A DNA stretch of 64,000 nucleotides from Deltaproteobacteria bacterium (lineage in GTDB: Bacteria > Myxococcota_A > Polyangia > DRWM01 > JAAZOP01), in contig JACRCZ010000151.1 in NCBI GenBank assembly GCA_016218765.1, forward strand, positions 1-64,000, in the 5' to 3' direction. This document shows positions 1 through 12,004 of the stretch, one piece after another (within the stretch, counting starts at the first letter, position 1; every line of letters begins with the position of its first letter). The notes below the pieces were generated by a model. That model had not been told where the DNA came from and made no database searches. It was given only the letters and a program-made list of their open reading frames with translations. The position numbers and the translations under genes were made by a program.

Positions 1-547
1 CCTCGGGCGCCGCCGCGGCCGCCCCGTAGGGCACGAACGGGACCGCCGCGCGGTGCGTCGCGGGCCGTCCCTCCGCAACCGGCGCCACGCCGGGGAACGG
101 GACGAACGGCGGCGGCACCGGGATGACCGATCCGGCCGAAGTCGCGCGATACGCGGCGTGCGACGGCGGCTCGGACGACCGCCGGCCGGGAGACAGGGTC
201 GGAACCGCCGGCGTGGGATGCGAGACGACAAGCGGCTTGGGCGGCGTCGCCCGCAGGTCGAGGTCGCCCAGCGCCGCCTCCTCGTCGGGATCGAGCGGTC
301 CGGCGTCATCGATCAGCGGCGCCGCCGACTCCTCCTCCGGCTCTTCCGTCAGCTCGATCGGGACGTCCTCGTGCGGCTCCTCGCCGCCCAGCACCACGGT
401 GCGCGTCGTGGGGATCCTGGTCGTGGGCTCCGGATCCCGCGCGGGCACACCGGATTCGTCGGACAGCGTCTCGCCGTCCGCCGAGCCCGGGGGCCCGCCT
501 CCGGTCCCACCGGTTCCGCCGGGCCCATTGGGCCCCGACCGCTCCAT
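1..547 (-). CDS. Partial acidic/Pro-rich protein, N-terminal part only
   Basis: The frame is open from an ATG at 547 to the window edge without a stop, giving about 182 codons of an unfinished protein. The N-terminus is Gly-rich (MERSGPNGPGGTGG). An acidic stretch (EEPEEE, DPDEE) and a Pro-rich stretch (PVPPPFVPFPG) follow. I see no signal peptide, membrane segment or recognisable domain, so this is probably the disordered leader of a larger protein. It begins seven bases after the psd stop on the same strand and is likely co-transcribed with psd. The plus-strand readings of this stretch look like shadows. Function unknown. Confidence 0.6.
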   Translation of the reverse strand, partial: MERSGPNGPGGTGGTGGGPPGSADGETLSDESGVPARDPEPTTRIPTTRTVVLGGEEPHEDVPIELTEEPEEESAAPLIDDAGPLDPDEEAALGDLDLRATPPKPLVVSHPTPAVPTLSPGRRSSEPPSHAAYRATSAGSVIPVPPPFVPFPGVAPVAEGRPATHRAAVPFVPYGAAAAAPE

Positions 548-554
548 TCAGGCC

Positions 555-1421
555 TCACCCCGCACCGGCCGGCGCCCCCCGAACAACGCCCTCGCCCACG
601 CGCACGGCCCCGGCGCGGCGCATCCATAGTACCGGATGTCCGGGCGCAGGCCAAATGACCAGAACGGTCGAGCCGAGATTGAACGAACCGATTTCCTCCC
701 CGCGCACCACGGGGATCGGCGGATCGAGCGCGACCGGCGCGCCGCCGGCCCGCGCGCGCAGCTCCTCACCCGTCACGAACGTCAACCGCGTCCGCGCCAC
801 GCCGAAGGCCGCCACCAGCACCACGAAGACCGTGCCGCCCCGCGTCGCCTCCAGCTCCAGGATCACCCGCTCGTTGCTCGACAAGACGTCCGGACGCAGC
901 CGGAAGCCGAGACGGTTCACGGGGAGCCGCGTGCCGGGCACCGACTGCCAGCTCCGCACCCGCCCGGACACCGGCGAATGGACGCGATGGTAGTCGTTCG
1001 GCGCGAGGTACACGACGAAGTAGTGCCCGCCGCCGGACACCGCTTCCGCATGGGGCCCGAGCGCCCGGCCGATCGGAAGCGCGGCGCCCTTGACGGGCAC
1101 GACGGGATCCCGGCCGGCGGCGAACGAGCCCACGGCCTGGAGCACGCCATCGGCGGGCGAAACCCACGCCGCCGCGTCGGGGTCCACGGGCCGCGCGTCG
1201 TGCCGCAGCGGACGCGCAAAGAACTCCCCCAGCGACGCGAATCGCTCGAGCGGCCCGTCCACCTCGCTGAGGTCGATGCCGCCGAGCCGGGCGAGAGCGC
1301 GGAACAGCGGCGCGCGAACCGGCACCGGCAGACGTGCGTCCGCCGTACGCTCCAGCAGCGGATACCACACCGGCGTCGCCGCCATCTCGAACGCCCGTGC
1401 GAGGAAATTCCGGTCCATCAT
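555..1421 (-). CDS. psd: Phosphatidylserine decarboxylase proenzyme
   Basis: Membrane-associated pyruvoyl enzyme that decarboxylates phosphatidylserine to phosphatidylethanolamine. About 288 aa from the chosen ATG (MMDRNFLARAFE). The family features are in order: the WVSPADG segment near the middle, the HYFVVYLAPNDYHRVHSPVSG block, and near the C-terminus the self-cleavage motif in FNLGSTVLVIW, where the LGST serine becomes the pyruvoyl group. An in-frame ATG at 1502 would add 27 residues (MPGKPAPLPRAIRD); I prefer 1421 because homologues begin close to this point, but this is uncertain. Divergent from miaB with about 150 bp between. The downstream gene starts 7 bp after the stop. Confidence 0.9.
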   Translation of the reverse strand: MMDRNFLARAFEMAATPVWYPLLERTADARLPVPVRAPLFRALARLGGIDLSEVDGPLERFASLGEFFARPLRHDARPVDPDAAAWVSPADGVLQAVGSFAAGRDPVVPVKGAALPIGRALGPHAEAVSGGGHYFVVYLAPNDYHRVHSPVSGRVRSWQSVPGTRLPVNRLGFRLRPDVLSSNERVILELEATRGGTVFVVLVAAFGVARTRLTFVTGEELRARAGGAPVALDPPIPVVRGEEIGSFNLGSTVLVIWPAPGHPVLWMRRAGAVRVGEGVVRGAPAGAG

Positions 1422-1572
1422 CGAGCCGGGGCCCCATCCCCGCAAGGCAGGCACGATAGCGTCCCGTATGGCTCTCGGCAAGGGAGCCGGCTTGCCCGGC
1501 ATGCCGACGTCCGGCTTGCGGCGCGGCCCGGCCCGGGCTAGCTTGCAGCGGCGCGGGGGGTCGGAGGGCCGG

Positions 1573-2901
1573 GTGGAAGGCCGCCGCTTCTTTCTCGTCA
1601 CCATGGGCTGCCAGATGAACCGCCACGACTCGGCGCGCATGGCCGAGGCCCTGCGCGGCGCAGGGCTCGAACCTGCGGAAAGCCTGGCCGGCGCCGACCT
1701 GTGCGTCGTCAACACCTGCTGCGTCCGCGACAAGGCCGAGAACAAGGCACGCGCCGCCATCGGCCGCCTGGCCGCGTGGAAACGCCGCCGCCCCGGTCGC
1801 ACCGTCGTCGTCGCCGGCTGCGTCGCCGAGAAGCTCGGCCCCGGCTGGCTGAACGCGTTCTCCCACGTCGACGCCGTCCTCGGCCCCGACCGCCTCGATG
1901 CCCTGACTCGCGTCGCCGCCGGCCCGGCCGGCACGCCGTTCGTCTCCACCGGCTTCACCGCCGGCGCTCCGGCCGACTTCCTCGCCGCCCGCCCCGACCT
2001 CGCGGCCCCCGGCCCGACCGCGTTCGTTACCGTCTCCAAGGGTTGCAGCCAGCACTGCACGTTCTGCATCGTTCCGGCCGTCCGGGGAGGACTGCGCTGC
2101 CGCCCGGCCGTCGACGTGGAGGCCGAAGCCGCGGCGCTCGTCGCCGCCGGGGCCCGCGAGCTCGTGCTCCTCGGCCAGGCGGTCAACGACTACGACGACC
2201 GCGCCGCAGGTTTCGCCGCCCTGCTGCGCCGCGTCGGCGCCGTGCCCGGACTGCGGCGCCTGCGCTACACCAGCCCCCACCCCCGGTTCGTCGACGCGGA
2301 TACCGTGCGCGCCCACGCCGACGTCGCGCCGCTGTGCGAACACGTGCACCTCCCCGTCCAGTCCGGCGCCGATCCCGTGCTCCGCCGCATGGGCCGCCGG
2401 ACCACACGCGAGGAGATCCTGCACCGGGTCGATGCCCTGCGCCGCGCGCGACCCGGCATGACCTTCGGCACCGACGTGATCGTCGGCTTCCCCGGCGAGA
2501 CCGATGAACAGGCCGGGGAAACCGTGTCGCTCGTCCGCGAGGTCGGCTTCACCCAGGTCTTCGCCTTCACCTACTCGCCGCGACCGGGCACCGCCGCGGA
2601 ACGCTTCCCCGACGACGTGCCCGCGCCGGTCAAGGCCGCACGCCTCCAAAGCGTGCAGGAGGCGGCGGGCGCCCTCGCCGACGCCCACCGCCGGTCGCTC
2701 GTCGGCACCACCGTCGAGGTGCTGATCGAGGGTCCGAGCGACCGCGGCGGCGGGAGGTGGCAGGGGCGGACGCGGAACAACGACGTCGTCCACCTGGACG
2801 CCGCCGGCGGCACCACGCCTCCGGGCTCGCTCGTCGAGGTCGTCGTCGGCGAGGCACGGCCGCACTGCCTGATCGGCACGCGGGCGGGAACGGGCCGATG
2901 A
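1573..2901 (+). CDS. miaB: tRNA-2-methylthio-N6-dimethylallyladenosine synthase (MiaB)
   Basis: Radical-SAM methylthiotransferase that modifies A37 of tRNAs reading UNN codons. About 442 aa. The UPF0004 domain opens with VTMGCQMNRHDS, with further cluster cysteines in VVNTCCVRDKAENKAR and VVAGCVAEK. The radical-SAM motif is KGCSQHCTFCIVP (CxxxCxxC), and the C-terminal TRAM domain runs to the end (LVGTTVEVLIEG...RPHCLIGT). The GTG start at 1573 follows a GGAGGG site and gives the usual family length; the frame is open further upstream, but that overlaps the psd 5' region. Its stop overlaps the start of the VanZ gene (ATGA). Confidence 0.93.
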   Translation: MEGRRFFLVTMGCQMNRHDSARMAEALRGAGLEPAESLAGADLCVVNTCCVRDKAENKARAAIGRLAAWKRRRPGRTVVVAGCVAEKLGPGWLNAFSHVDAVLGPDRLDALTRVAAGPAGTPFVSTGFTAGAPADFLAARPDLAAPGPTAFVTVSKGCSQHCTFCIVPAVRGGLRCRPAVDVEAEAAALVAAGARELVLLGQAVNDYDDRAAGFAALLRRVGAVPGLRRLRYTSPHPRFVDADTVRAHADVAPLCEHVHLPVQSGADPVLRRMGRRTTREEILHRVDALRRARPGMTFGTDVIVGFPGETDEQAGETVSLVREVGFTQVFAFTYSPRPGTAAERFPDDVPAPVKAARLQSVQEAAGALADAHRRSLVGTTVEVLIEGPSDRGGGRWQGRTRNNDVVHLDAAGGTTPPGSLVEVVVGEARPHCLIGTRAGTGR

Positions 2902-3302
2902 ACTCCCGAGTCCGCTCGTGGTGGCCGGTCGCCGCGTGGGCCGTCGTCGTTCTCACCCTGTCGTCCATTCCGCGCTTCGCGCCGCCCTCCGCCGGGATCC
3001 CCCACGTCGACAAGCTGGCCCACTTCCTGGAATACGCCGTCCTGGCGCTGCTGCTCGTGCGCGGCCTGTCGTTCGAGCCGCGGACGCGAGCCTGGCCCGC
3101 GCTCGCGCTGGTCGCCGCCGCGGTCGCGGCCATCGCCGTCTTCGGCGCGCTGGACGAGCTTCACCAGTCCGCCATCCCGGGCCGCTCGACGAGCGGCTGG
3201 GACTGGCTCGCCGACAGCGGCGGAGGCGTCCTGGGCGCCGCCGCCGGAGCACGCCTGTGGCTCCGGCGCCGCAAGGCAAGGAGGTCCCATGAACCCGTCT
3301 GA
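2898..3302 (+). CDS. VanZ-family membrane protein
   Basis: About 134 aa, beginning at an ATG that overlaps the miaB stop (ATGA). It has the VanZ-like pattern of short hydrophobic helices: WPVAAWAVVVLTLSSIP, then the conserved HVDKLAHFLEYAVLALLLV segment, ALALVAAAVAAIAVFGALDELHQS and a final GGGVLGAAAGARLWL. The DELHQ...PGRSTSGWDWLADSGG stretch is typical of the family. The precise role of chromosomal VanZ-like proteins is not established, and glycopeptide resistance should not be assumed. Its last codons overlap the next gene by 14 bp, so translational coupling is likely. Confidence 0.85.
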   Translation: MNSRVRSWWPVAAWAVVVLTLSSIPRFAPPSAGIPHVDKLAHFLEYAVLALLLVRGLSFEPRTRAWPALALVAAAVAAIAVFGALDELHQSAIPGRSTSGWDWLADSGGGVLGAAAGARLWLRRRKARRSHEPV

Positions 3303-3822
3303 ACGCGGTCCGCTCATCCTTCCGTTCCGCGGGGTCCTCCCGCGCGTCCACCCCAGCGTGTACCTCGCACCGGACTGCGTGCTCACCGGCGACGTCGAGA
3401 TCGGCGAGGGCTCGTCGGTCTGGTACTACGTCGTGGCGCGCGGCGACGTGAACCGCATCCGGATCGGACGCCGGACCCACGTGCAGGACCTGAGCGTCGT
3501 CCACGTCACCTGGAAGACCGGCCCCACCACCATCGGCGACGACGTGACGCTCGGACACGCCTGCGTCGTCCACGCGGCGACGATCCACGACCGCAGCCTG
3601 ATCGGCATGCGCGCCGTCGTGCTCGACGGCGCCGAGGTCGGGCCGGACTCCATCGTCGGCGCCAACGCCCTCGTCCCCCCCGGGATGAAGATCCCGCCCG
3701 GCAAGGTGGCCATGGGCGTCCCGGCGAAGATCGTCCGCGACCTCACCGACGCGGACCGCAGGTGGATCCTCGAGCTGGGCGAGCGCTACGCCGTGAACAC
3801 CATCCCGGGGTATCGGGACTGA
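3289..3822 (+). CDS. Gamma carbonic anhydrase family protein (left-handed beta-helix)
   Basis: About 177 aa with a hexapeptide-repeat fold. The repeats are visible in VLTGDVEIGEGSSVWYYVVARGD, IRIGRRTHVQDLSVVH, TIGDDVTLGHACVVH, SLIGMRAVVLDGAEVG and SIVGANALVPPGMKIP, ending in the typical VAMGVPAKIVRDLT. The three metal-binding histidines of the family correspond to the VVH, LGH and VVH positions. It could hydrate CO2, but many members have other or no measured activity, so the family name is safer than the reaction. Translated from inside the end of the VanZ gene; the convergent lepB stop lies 5 bp downstream. Confidence 0.88.
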   Translation: MNPSERGPLILPFRGVLPRVHPSVYLAPDCVLTGDVEIGEGSSVWYYVVARGDVNRIRIGRRTHVQDLSVVHVTWKTGPTTIGDDVTLGHACVVHAATIHDRSLIGMRAVVLDGAEVGPDSIVGANALVPPGMKIPPGKVAMGVPAKIVRDLTDADRRWILELGERYAVNTIPGYRD

Positions 3823-3827
3823 AAACC

Positions 3828-5195
3828 CTACGGGGCGCCCGGCTCGGGCCTCGCCAGCCCGGCCAGGCATTCGCGCTGCGCCGCGGCGAGGTTGCGGACA
3901 TCGACGTCCAGGTCGTCCTGGATCGACACGCCGATGCGCTCGGTCTCCACCGAGCGGTCCGCGTTGGACCACCAGATGAACATCGCCTTGCCCTTGATGC
4001 GCCGGACGGGAACGGTGCCCCAGAAGCGGGAGTCGTTGGAGTTGTCCCGGTTGTCGCCCATCACGAAGACGTGGCCGGACGGGACGCGGTACCCGCCCTG
4101 GCGCGCGTCCTCCGTGCCGCGCCGCGGATACGGCCGGCCGGGCAGCTCGCCGCCGACCCACAACAGCTCGCCGCCACCGACGTCCCGGTAGCCCGAGCGC
4201 CCCGGCGCCGGCGAGCGGCCGCGGCTCCCGTCGTGGTACTGCCGCACCGCGTACGTCACGCCGCCCAGCCGCTCGACGAAGACGTCGAACTCGGCCTTCC
4301 TCGAGCGCGGATCGTCGCGCTCGGCGGTCATCACGGTGGACAGGGCGCAGCGCGGTACCGTGCGGCCGTTGATCCGCAACGTCCCGTCGTCCTGGACCTC
4401 GAGCCGGTCACCCTCCACCGCCACGATGCGCTTGATGAAGTCCTCGCCCGTCTTGGGCGAGCTGAAGACGATGACGTCGCCGCGCTGCGGCGACGAGTAC
4501 TTCACCGGCAGCCACTCGCTGAACGGAAAGCGGACGCCGTACGCCAGCTTGTTGACGAAGATGTGGTCGCCCACCTCGAGCGTCGGGAGCATCGAGCCCG
4601 AGGGGATCTTGAACGCCTCGACGACCGACTCTCGAAGCACGAACGCCGCCAGCACGGCGAGCCCGATCTGGAGGCCATACTCGACGTAGACACTGTACTT
4701 CATGAAGCCGAGGTGCTTGTCGAACAGCGCCTCCAGGCCGTCCAGCGGCTCGCGAAGCTCGGTGGAGGCGCGCTTGTCGCGCAGCGCCTTGCGCAGCTCC
4801 GCGACGGATTCGCCGACCTCCCGGGCCACGGCCTCGCTCAGCATCCGGCGATACCACGGCCGGCGGATCGCACGGCGGGCCAGCCGCGCGAGCTGCGACG
4901 CGTGGCGGCGGATCTGCCGCCGGCGATAGCCCGGCTCGGCGGCGACCCAGCTCCACAGCGGGATCTTCTCCCGAATGCCGTAGGCGACGTACGCCGCGAT
5001 CGCGAAGCCGAGCAGGAGCTGCCAGGGCGCGATGCCTTCCAGGAAGCCCTGCCGGACCAGCAGCACGTTCACGCCGACCGACAGCGCCAGCGGCAGGAGG
5101 CCGATGTAGACCGCGAACCAGCTCCAGACCCCCGCGGTCCGCAGCACGGGTCGCCAGGCCGGTTCTTCCGCGGGCTTGTCCGCCATCGCCGTCAT
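3828..5195 (-). CDS. lepB: Signal peptidase I
   Basis: Membrane serine protease that removes Sec and Tat signal peptides. 455 aa, longer than E. coli LepB (about 324). The extra length is at the N-terminus, which carries two hydrophobic helices (about 22-45 and 58-73) and a basic, possibly helical stretch before a third helix at about 173-190. The catalytic Ser is S201 in KIPSGSMLPTL and the Lys is K255 in GEDFIKRIVAVEGD. The box E motif GHVFVMGDNRDNSNDSRFWG is present. A Gly/Arg-rich insertion of about 40 residues precedes that box. The ribbon-helix-helix gene ends 3 bp upstream, so the two probably share a transcript. Confidence 0.93.
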   Translation of the reverse strand: MTAMADKPAEEPAWRPVLRTAGVWSWFAVYIGLLPLALSVGVNVLLVRQGFLEGIAPWQLLLGFAIAAYVAYGIREKIPLWSWVAAEPGYRRRQIRRHASQLARLARRAIRRPWYRRMLSEAVAREVGESVAELRKALRDKRASTELREPLDGLEALFDKHLGFMKYSVYVEYGLQIGLAVLAAFVLRESVVEAFKIPSGSMLPTLEVGDHIFVNKLAYGVRFPFSEWLPVKYSSPQRGDVIVFSSPKTGEDFIKRIVAVEGDRLEVQDDGTLRINGRTVPRCALSTVMTAERDDPRSRKAEFDVFVERLGGVTYAVRQYHDGSRGRSPAPGRSGYRDVGGGELLWVGGELPGRPYPRRGTEDARQGGYRVPSGHVFVMGDNRDNSNDSRFWGTVPVRRIKGKAMFIWWSNADRSVETERIGVSIQDDLDVDVRNLAAAQRECLAGLARPEPGAP

Positions 5196-5198
5196 CGT

Positions 5199-5405
5199 CT
5201 AGCGCGAGCGGCGGCGGGCCGGCTCTTCCAGCCCGGGAATCGCCACCTGCCCCGGCAGCACGTCCGCGTGCCGCTCGAGCACGAGGTCGATGCCCTCCCG
5301 CACGTACTCGGCCACGGGAACCTTCGTCCGATCGTGGAGCGAGCGCAGCGCTTCGGCCTGCTCCGGCGTCAGGTAGACCGTTGTCGGTATCTTCTTCCTC
5401 GGCAT
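5199..5405 (-). CDS. Small ribbon-helix-helix (CopG/Arc-type) protein
   Basis: 68 aa. KKIPTTVYLTPEQAEALRSLHDRT followed by VAEYVREGIDLVLERH is the pattern of a ribbon-helix-helix DNA-binding dimer: a basic beta strand, then two helices. It could be a transcriptional repressor or an antitoxin. No toxin-sized ORF adjoins it, so I favour a stand-alone regulator. It lies 3 bp upstream of lepB on the same strand. No clear Shine-Dalgarno site precedes the ATG. Confidence 0.65.
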   Translation of the reverse strand: MPRKKIPTTVYLTPEQAEALRSLHDRTKVPVAEYVREGIDLVLERHADVLPGQVAIPGLEEPARRRSR

Positions 5406-5506
5406 CGCATCCCGCCGCCGTCCGTCCCGCCCCGCAGGGACGAGCGGAAACTAGGGAACGCGGGGGGGGAAGTCAAGGAAGGGGGAGGGAGGGAAGGGGG
5501 GAGAAG

Positions 5507-5560
5507 TTGGTCGTCCGGGTCAAGTCGTTGGTTGGTCGTCCGGGCCAAGTCGATGGTTGG
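5507..5560. repeat. Repeat with TTGGTCGTCCGGG core
   Basis: Two copies of TTGGTCGTCCGGG (5507-5519 and 5532-5544), each followed by a C-AAGTCG-TGGTTGG-like tail, after a G/A-rich tract (5461-5505). The same core recurs in the tandem repeat at 36399-36550. The repeat supplies the last codons and stop of the TorD-like gene. Confidence 0.7.
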
Positions 5561-6158
5561 GCGTCGCTACCAAGTGGAGCAGCTCGCCGGCCGCGCGGTA
5601 GAACGGGACGGCAGCCCCGGCCAGGCATCCGGCGAGCACCGGTGCCCAGGCGCCGAGGTGGTCCGCGAGGAACTTCCCGGCCGCGTCGTGGCACACCGAC
5701 GCCTCGTCGTCCGCGCCCCGACCCGCCGCGTAGGCTTCCTTGAAGGCGAGCCACGCCAGGAAACCGAGCTCCGCGGCGACGTGATCCGGAGACTCCGCCT
5801 GCTCCCGCGACGGGTCGTAAAGGAAGGCGCGGTAGAAACCGGCGATGTCGGCCAGCACCTGCCCCTTGCCGCCGGCCGCGGGCAGGACGTCGGTCTCACA
5901 GGAGCGGCACGTCCCGCCCGCGCCGAGGGTCCGGTGGTAGGTCGGCTCGAGATCCGGCGCGGCGAGCGACACGACCCGTCTGGTCCGCTCCCGGAACGCG
6001 TCGGGTACCAGGTCCGAGAGGGCGTTCAGCTCCGCGGCCAGCCCCGGCGCCGGACGCTGGAAGGCCATCGACAGGAACCGGTAGAGTGAAGCCCGAGCCA
6101 ACAGCGGCGCCACGTCCCCCCCCATCCCCGGCAGCCCATTCCCTCCGCACTCGGCCAT
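5520..6158 (-). CDS. TorD/NarJ-like molybdoenzyme maturation chaperone
   Basis: About 212 aa, last gene of the NXR-like operon. Chaperones of this family hold the apo-catalytic subunit until the molybdopterin cofactor is inserted and, for Tat substrates, delay export. The sequence is mostly helical (VAPLLARASLYRFLSMAFQRP at the start, then ELGFLAWLAFKEAYAAG), with a GTCRSCETDVLP motif in the middle where family members carry a conserved loop. The ATG at 6158 is preceded by AGGAGCGTACGG. Its C-terminus (DDQPTT) is encoded by an intergenic repeat and is unlikely to be functional. The likely client is the Tat-type alpha subunit at 8516-12004. Confidence 0.82.
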   Translation of the reverse strand: MAECGGNGLPGMGGDVAPLLARASLYRFLSMAFQRPAPGLAAELNALSDLVPDAFRERTRRVVSLAAPDLEPTYHRTLGAGGTCRSCETDVLPAAGGKGQVLADIAGFYRAFLYDPSREQAESPDHVAAELGFLAWLAFKEAYAAGRGADDEASVCHDAAGKFLADHLGAWAPVLAGCLAGAAVPFYRAAGELLHLVATPNHRLGPDDQPTT

Positions 6159-6167
6159 CCGTACGCT

Positions 6168-6233
6168 CCTTTCGCCCTTCCCGCCCTTCCCGCCCTTGCC
6201 GCACTCCCCGCCCTCCCCGCACTCCCCTACGGC
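6168..6233. repeat. G-rich spacer repeat (GGGAGTGCGG / AAGGGCGGG)
   Basis: On the minus strand this spacer reads as alternating GGGAGTGCGGGG, GGGCGGGG and AAGGGCGGGAAGGGCGGG units, ending just before the Shine-Dalgarno site of the TorD-like gene. The GGGAGTGCGG word is shared with the tract at 18896-18960. It occupies the whole gap between the haem-subunit stop and the chaperone start. Confidence 0.6.
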
Positions 6234-7300
6234 GGCAGCACGAGCGGTACCCAGTTGGTGCGGAGCTTGCGGGCGCCGACGTTGCGCGCCGAGCCGTCCC
6301 AGACGGCGAACGCGGCATAGGTCCGGCGGCCGCGCGCAGGGGCCTCCTCGGGCGCGGCGGCGAGCGGGATCGCAATCGTCACGATCCACCGCTCGCCACG
6401 CCGCACGCCGTGCCCCTCGGACGCCGGTTGCGGCAGCGCGGTCAGCGTGCCGAATCCCCGTGCGACGGCGTCCTGCACGGCGAAGCCCGGCGGCGGCGGC
6501 GGCGGTCCGCCGTGTCCCGGCGGCGGGCCCGGCAGCGGCGCCATTACGGTGACGGGGTTTCCCGCCGCCCGCGCCGGCGCGTACCGCACTTCCATCGCCT
6601 CGCGCACCGCCGGATCCGCCGCGGCGGCGAACGGATAGTGGTCGATGGCCGCGTTGGGATGGCGGCCCGCCTGCTCCGCGCCGACGTCGGCCGGGCGGTC
6701 CTGCCACGCGGCCTTCCAGAGGCTGATCCGCACCGGCTTGTCCGGCTCGCCCATCTGCGCGCTCGGCACGTCGCCGCCGGCCGCCACCGGAAGCTGCACC
6801 GCCACCGCGTCGCTGAACCGGCCCAGGCCGACCTCGCGGTCCTCCGTCCCGTCCGTCCACTCCAGCCGGAACACGACGCGGCCGCCGTCGATCAACGCCC
6901 GGACCCCGATCGTCGGCGTGCCGGCGACCGCCTGCTTCGGCTCCACGACGTCCTGCGCCAGGAGCGGCACTGCCATCTCCGGCGCCGCGTCCCACGCGGC
7001 GTCGAGGCCGTCCAGCGGCGCGCGATCGGGGACGGCACCCGCCTGGACCTCGGTGACCGGCGGCGGCGGGGGAGGAGGCGCCTTCTTTGCACAGGAAACG
7101 GCGGCGGACAGGGCGAAAGCGGCAAGGACCCGCGAGAAGATAGTCTTGCGAATTCTGGCCGCCGAGGCGCCCCGCCGGCAAGGCGCGAGGAGCGAGCATA
7201 CGCGAACGTATGTGAGCGACGAGCAACGCCGCCGGTGGGGATGGATCGGCGGCCAGAAACGCAAAGGTATCTTCGAGCGGGTCCCAAGGACGGTGCGCAT
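6227..7300 (-). CDS. Ethylbenzene-dehydrogenase-type haem b subunit (gamma), putative lipoprotein
   Basis: About 357 aa. The body resembles the haem-b gamma subunits of type II DMSO-reductase-family enzymes (EB_dh domain): an N-terminal APLDGLDAAWDAAPEMAVPLL, beta strands such as VVFRLEWTDGTEDR and FSDAVAVQLPV, PVRISLWKAAWQ, and a C-terminal WIVTIAIPLAAAPEE...TYAAFAVWDGS. It should sit in the periplasm and wire the FeS chain of the beta subunit to cytochrome c. The ATG at 7300 has a very good site (GGGAGGAGGAACG). The lipoprotein signal (RKTIFSRVLAAFALSAAVSC) begins only at about residue 50, because an inverted-repeat element (7137-7273) is inserted in frame between the start and the signal peptide. 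Whether the protein is exported normally is an open question. Confidence 0.78.
   Translation of the reverse strand: MRTVLGTRSKIPLRFWPPIHPHRRRCSSLTYVRVCSLLAPCRRGASAARIRKTIFSRVLAAFALSAAVSCAKKAPPPPPPPVTEVQAGAVPDRAPLDGLDAAWDAAPEMAVPLLAQDVVEPKQAVAGTPTIGVRALIDGGRVVFRLEWTDGTEDREVGLGRFSDAVAVQLPVAAGGDVPSAQMGEPDKPVRISLWKAAWQDRPADVGAEQAGRHPNAAIDHYPFAAAADPAVREAMEVRYAPARAAGNPVTVMAPLPGPPPGHGGPPPPPPGFAVQDAVARGFGTLTALPQPASEGHGVRRGERWIVTIAIPLAAAPEEAPARGRRTYAAFAVWDGSARNVGARKLRTNWVPLVLPP
7137..7273. repeat. Inverted-repeat (REP/MITE-like) element inside a coding sequence
   Basis: About 137 bp bounded by imperfect inverted arms: 7137-7165 (AAGATAGTCTTGCG...) and 7246-7273 (ending GCAAAGGTATCTT), which pair with one gap and share TCTGGCCGCCGA. 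The middle holds a second palindrome, CATACG-CGAA-CGTATG (7197-7212), flanked by GAGCGA and GAGCGACGAGC words. There is no ORF for a transposase, so it would be non-autonomous. It keeps the reading frame of the haem-subunit gene but adds about 40 basic residues before the signal peptide. Confidence 0.75.
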
Positions 7301-7328
7301 CGTTCCTCCTCCCGTCAGGTTTCGACCA

Positions 7329-7382
7329 CGTCGTCGGCGGGCCGACGACGCGGCTCGGCGTGACGGCACCGTTCGGGCGCCG

Positions 7383-7387
<5 letters not shown>
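7329..7387. terminator. Two adjacent strong hairpins between beta and gamma subunit genes
   Basis: Hairpin 1 is CGTCGTCGGC-GG-GCCGACGACG (7329-7350), with perfect 10-bp arms. Hairpin 2 is CGTGACGGC-11 nt-GCCGTCACG (7359-7387), with perfect 9-bp arms that span the stop of the beta subunit. There is no T-run, so this may be an mRNA processing or stability element or a partial terminator rather than a classical terminator. The second hairpin uses the same GTGACGGC word as the inverted repeat at 17831-17853. Confidence 0.55.
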
Positions 7388-8513
<1,126 letters not shown>

Positions 8514-8515
8514 CG

Positions 8516-12000
<3,485 letters not shown>

Positions 12001-12004
<4 letters not shown>

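Noticed and set aside
2898-3302. Teicoplanin-resistance gene
   Set aside because: VanZ-family membership alone does not imply resistance; no van cluster is present.
5199-5405. Toxin-antitoxin pair
   Set aside because: The ribbon-helix-helix protein has no small toxin-like neighbour; lepB follows it directly.
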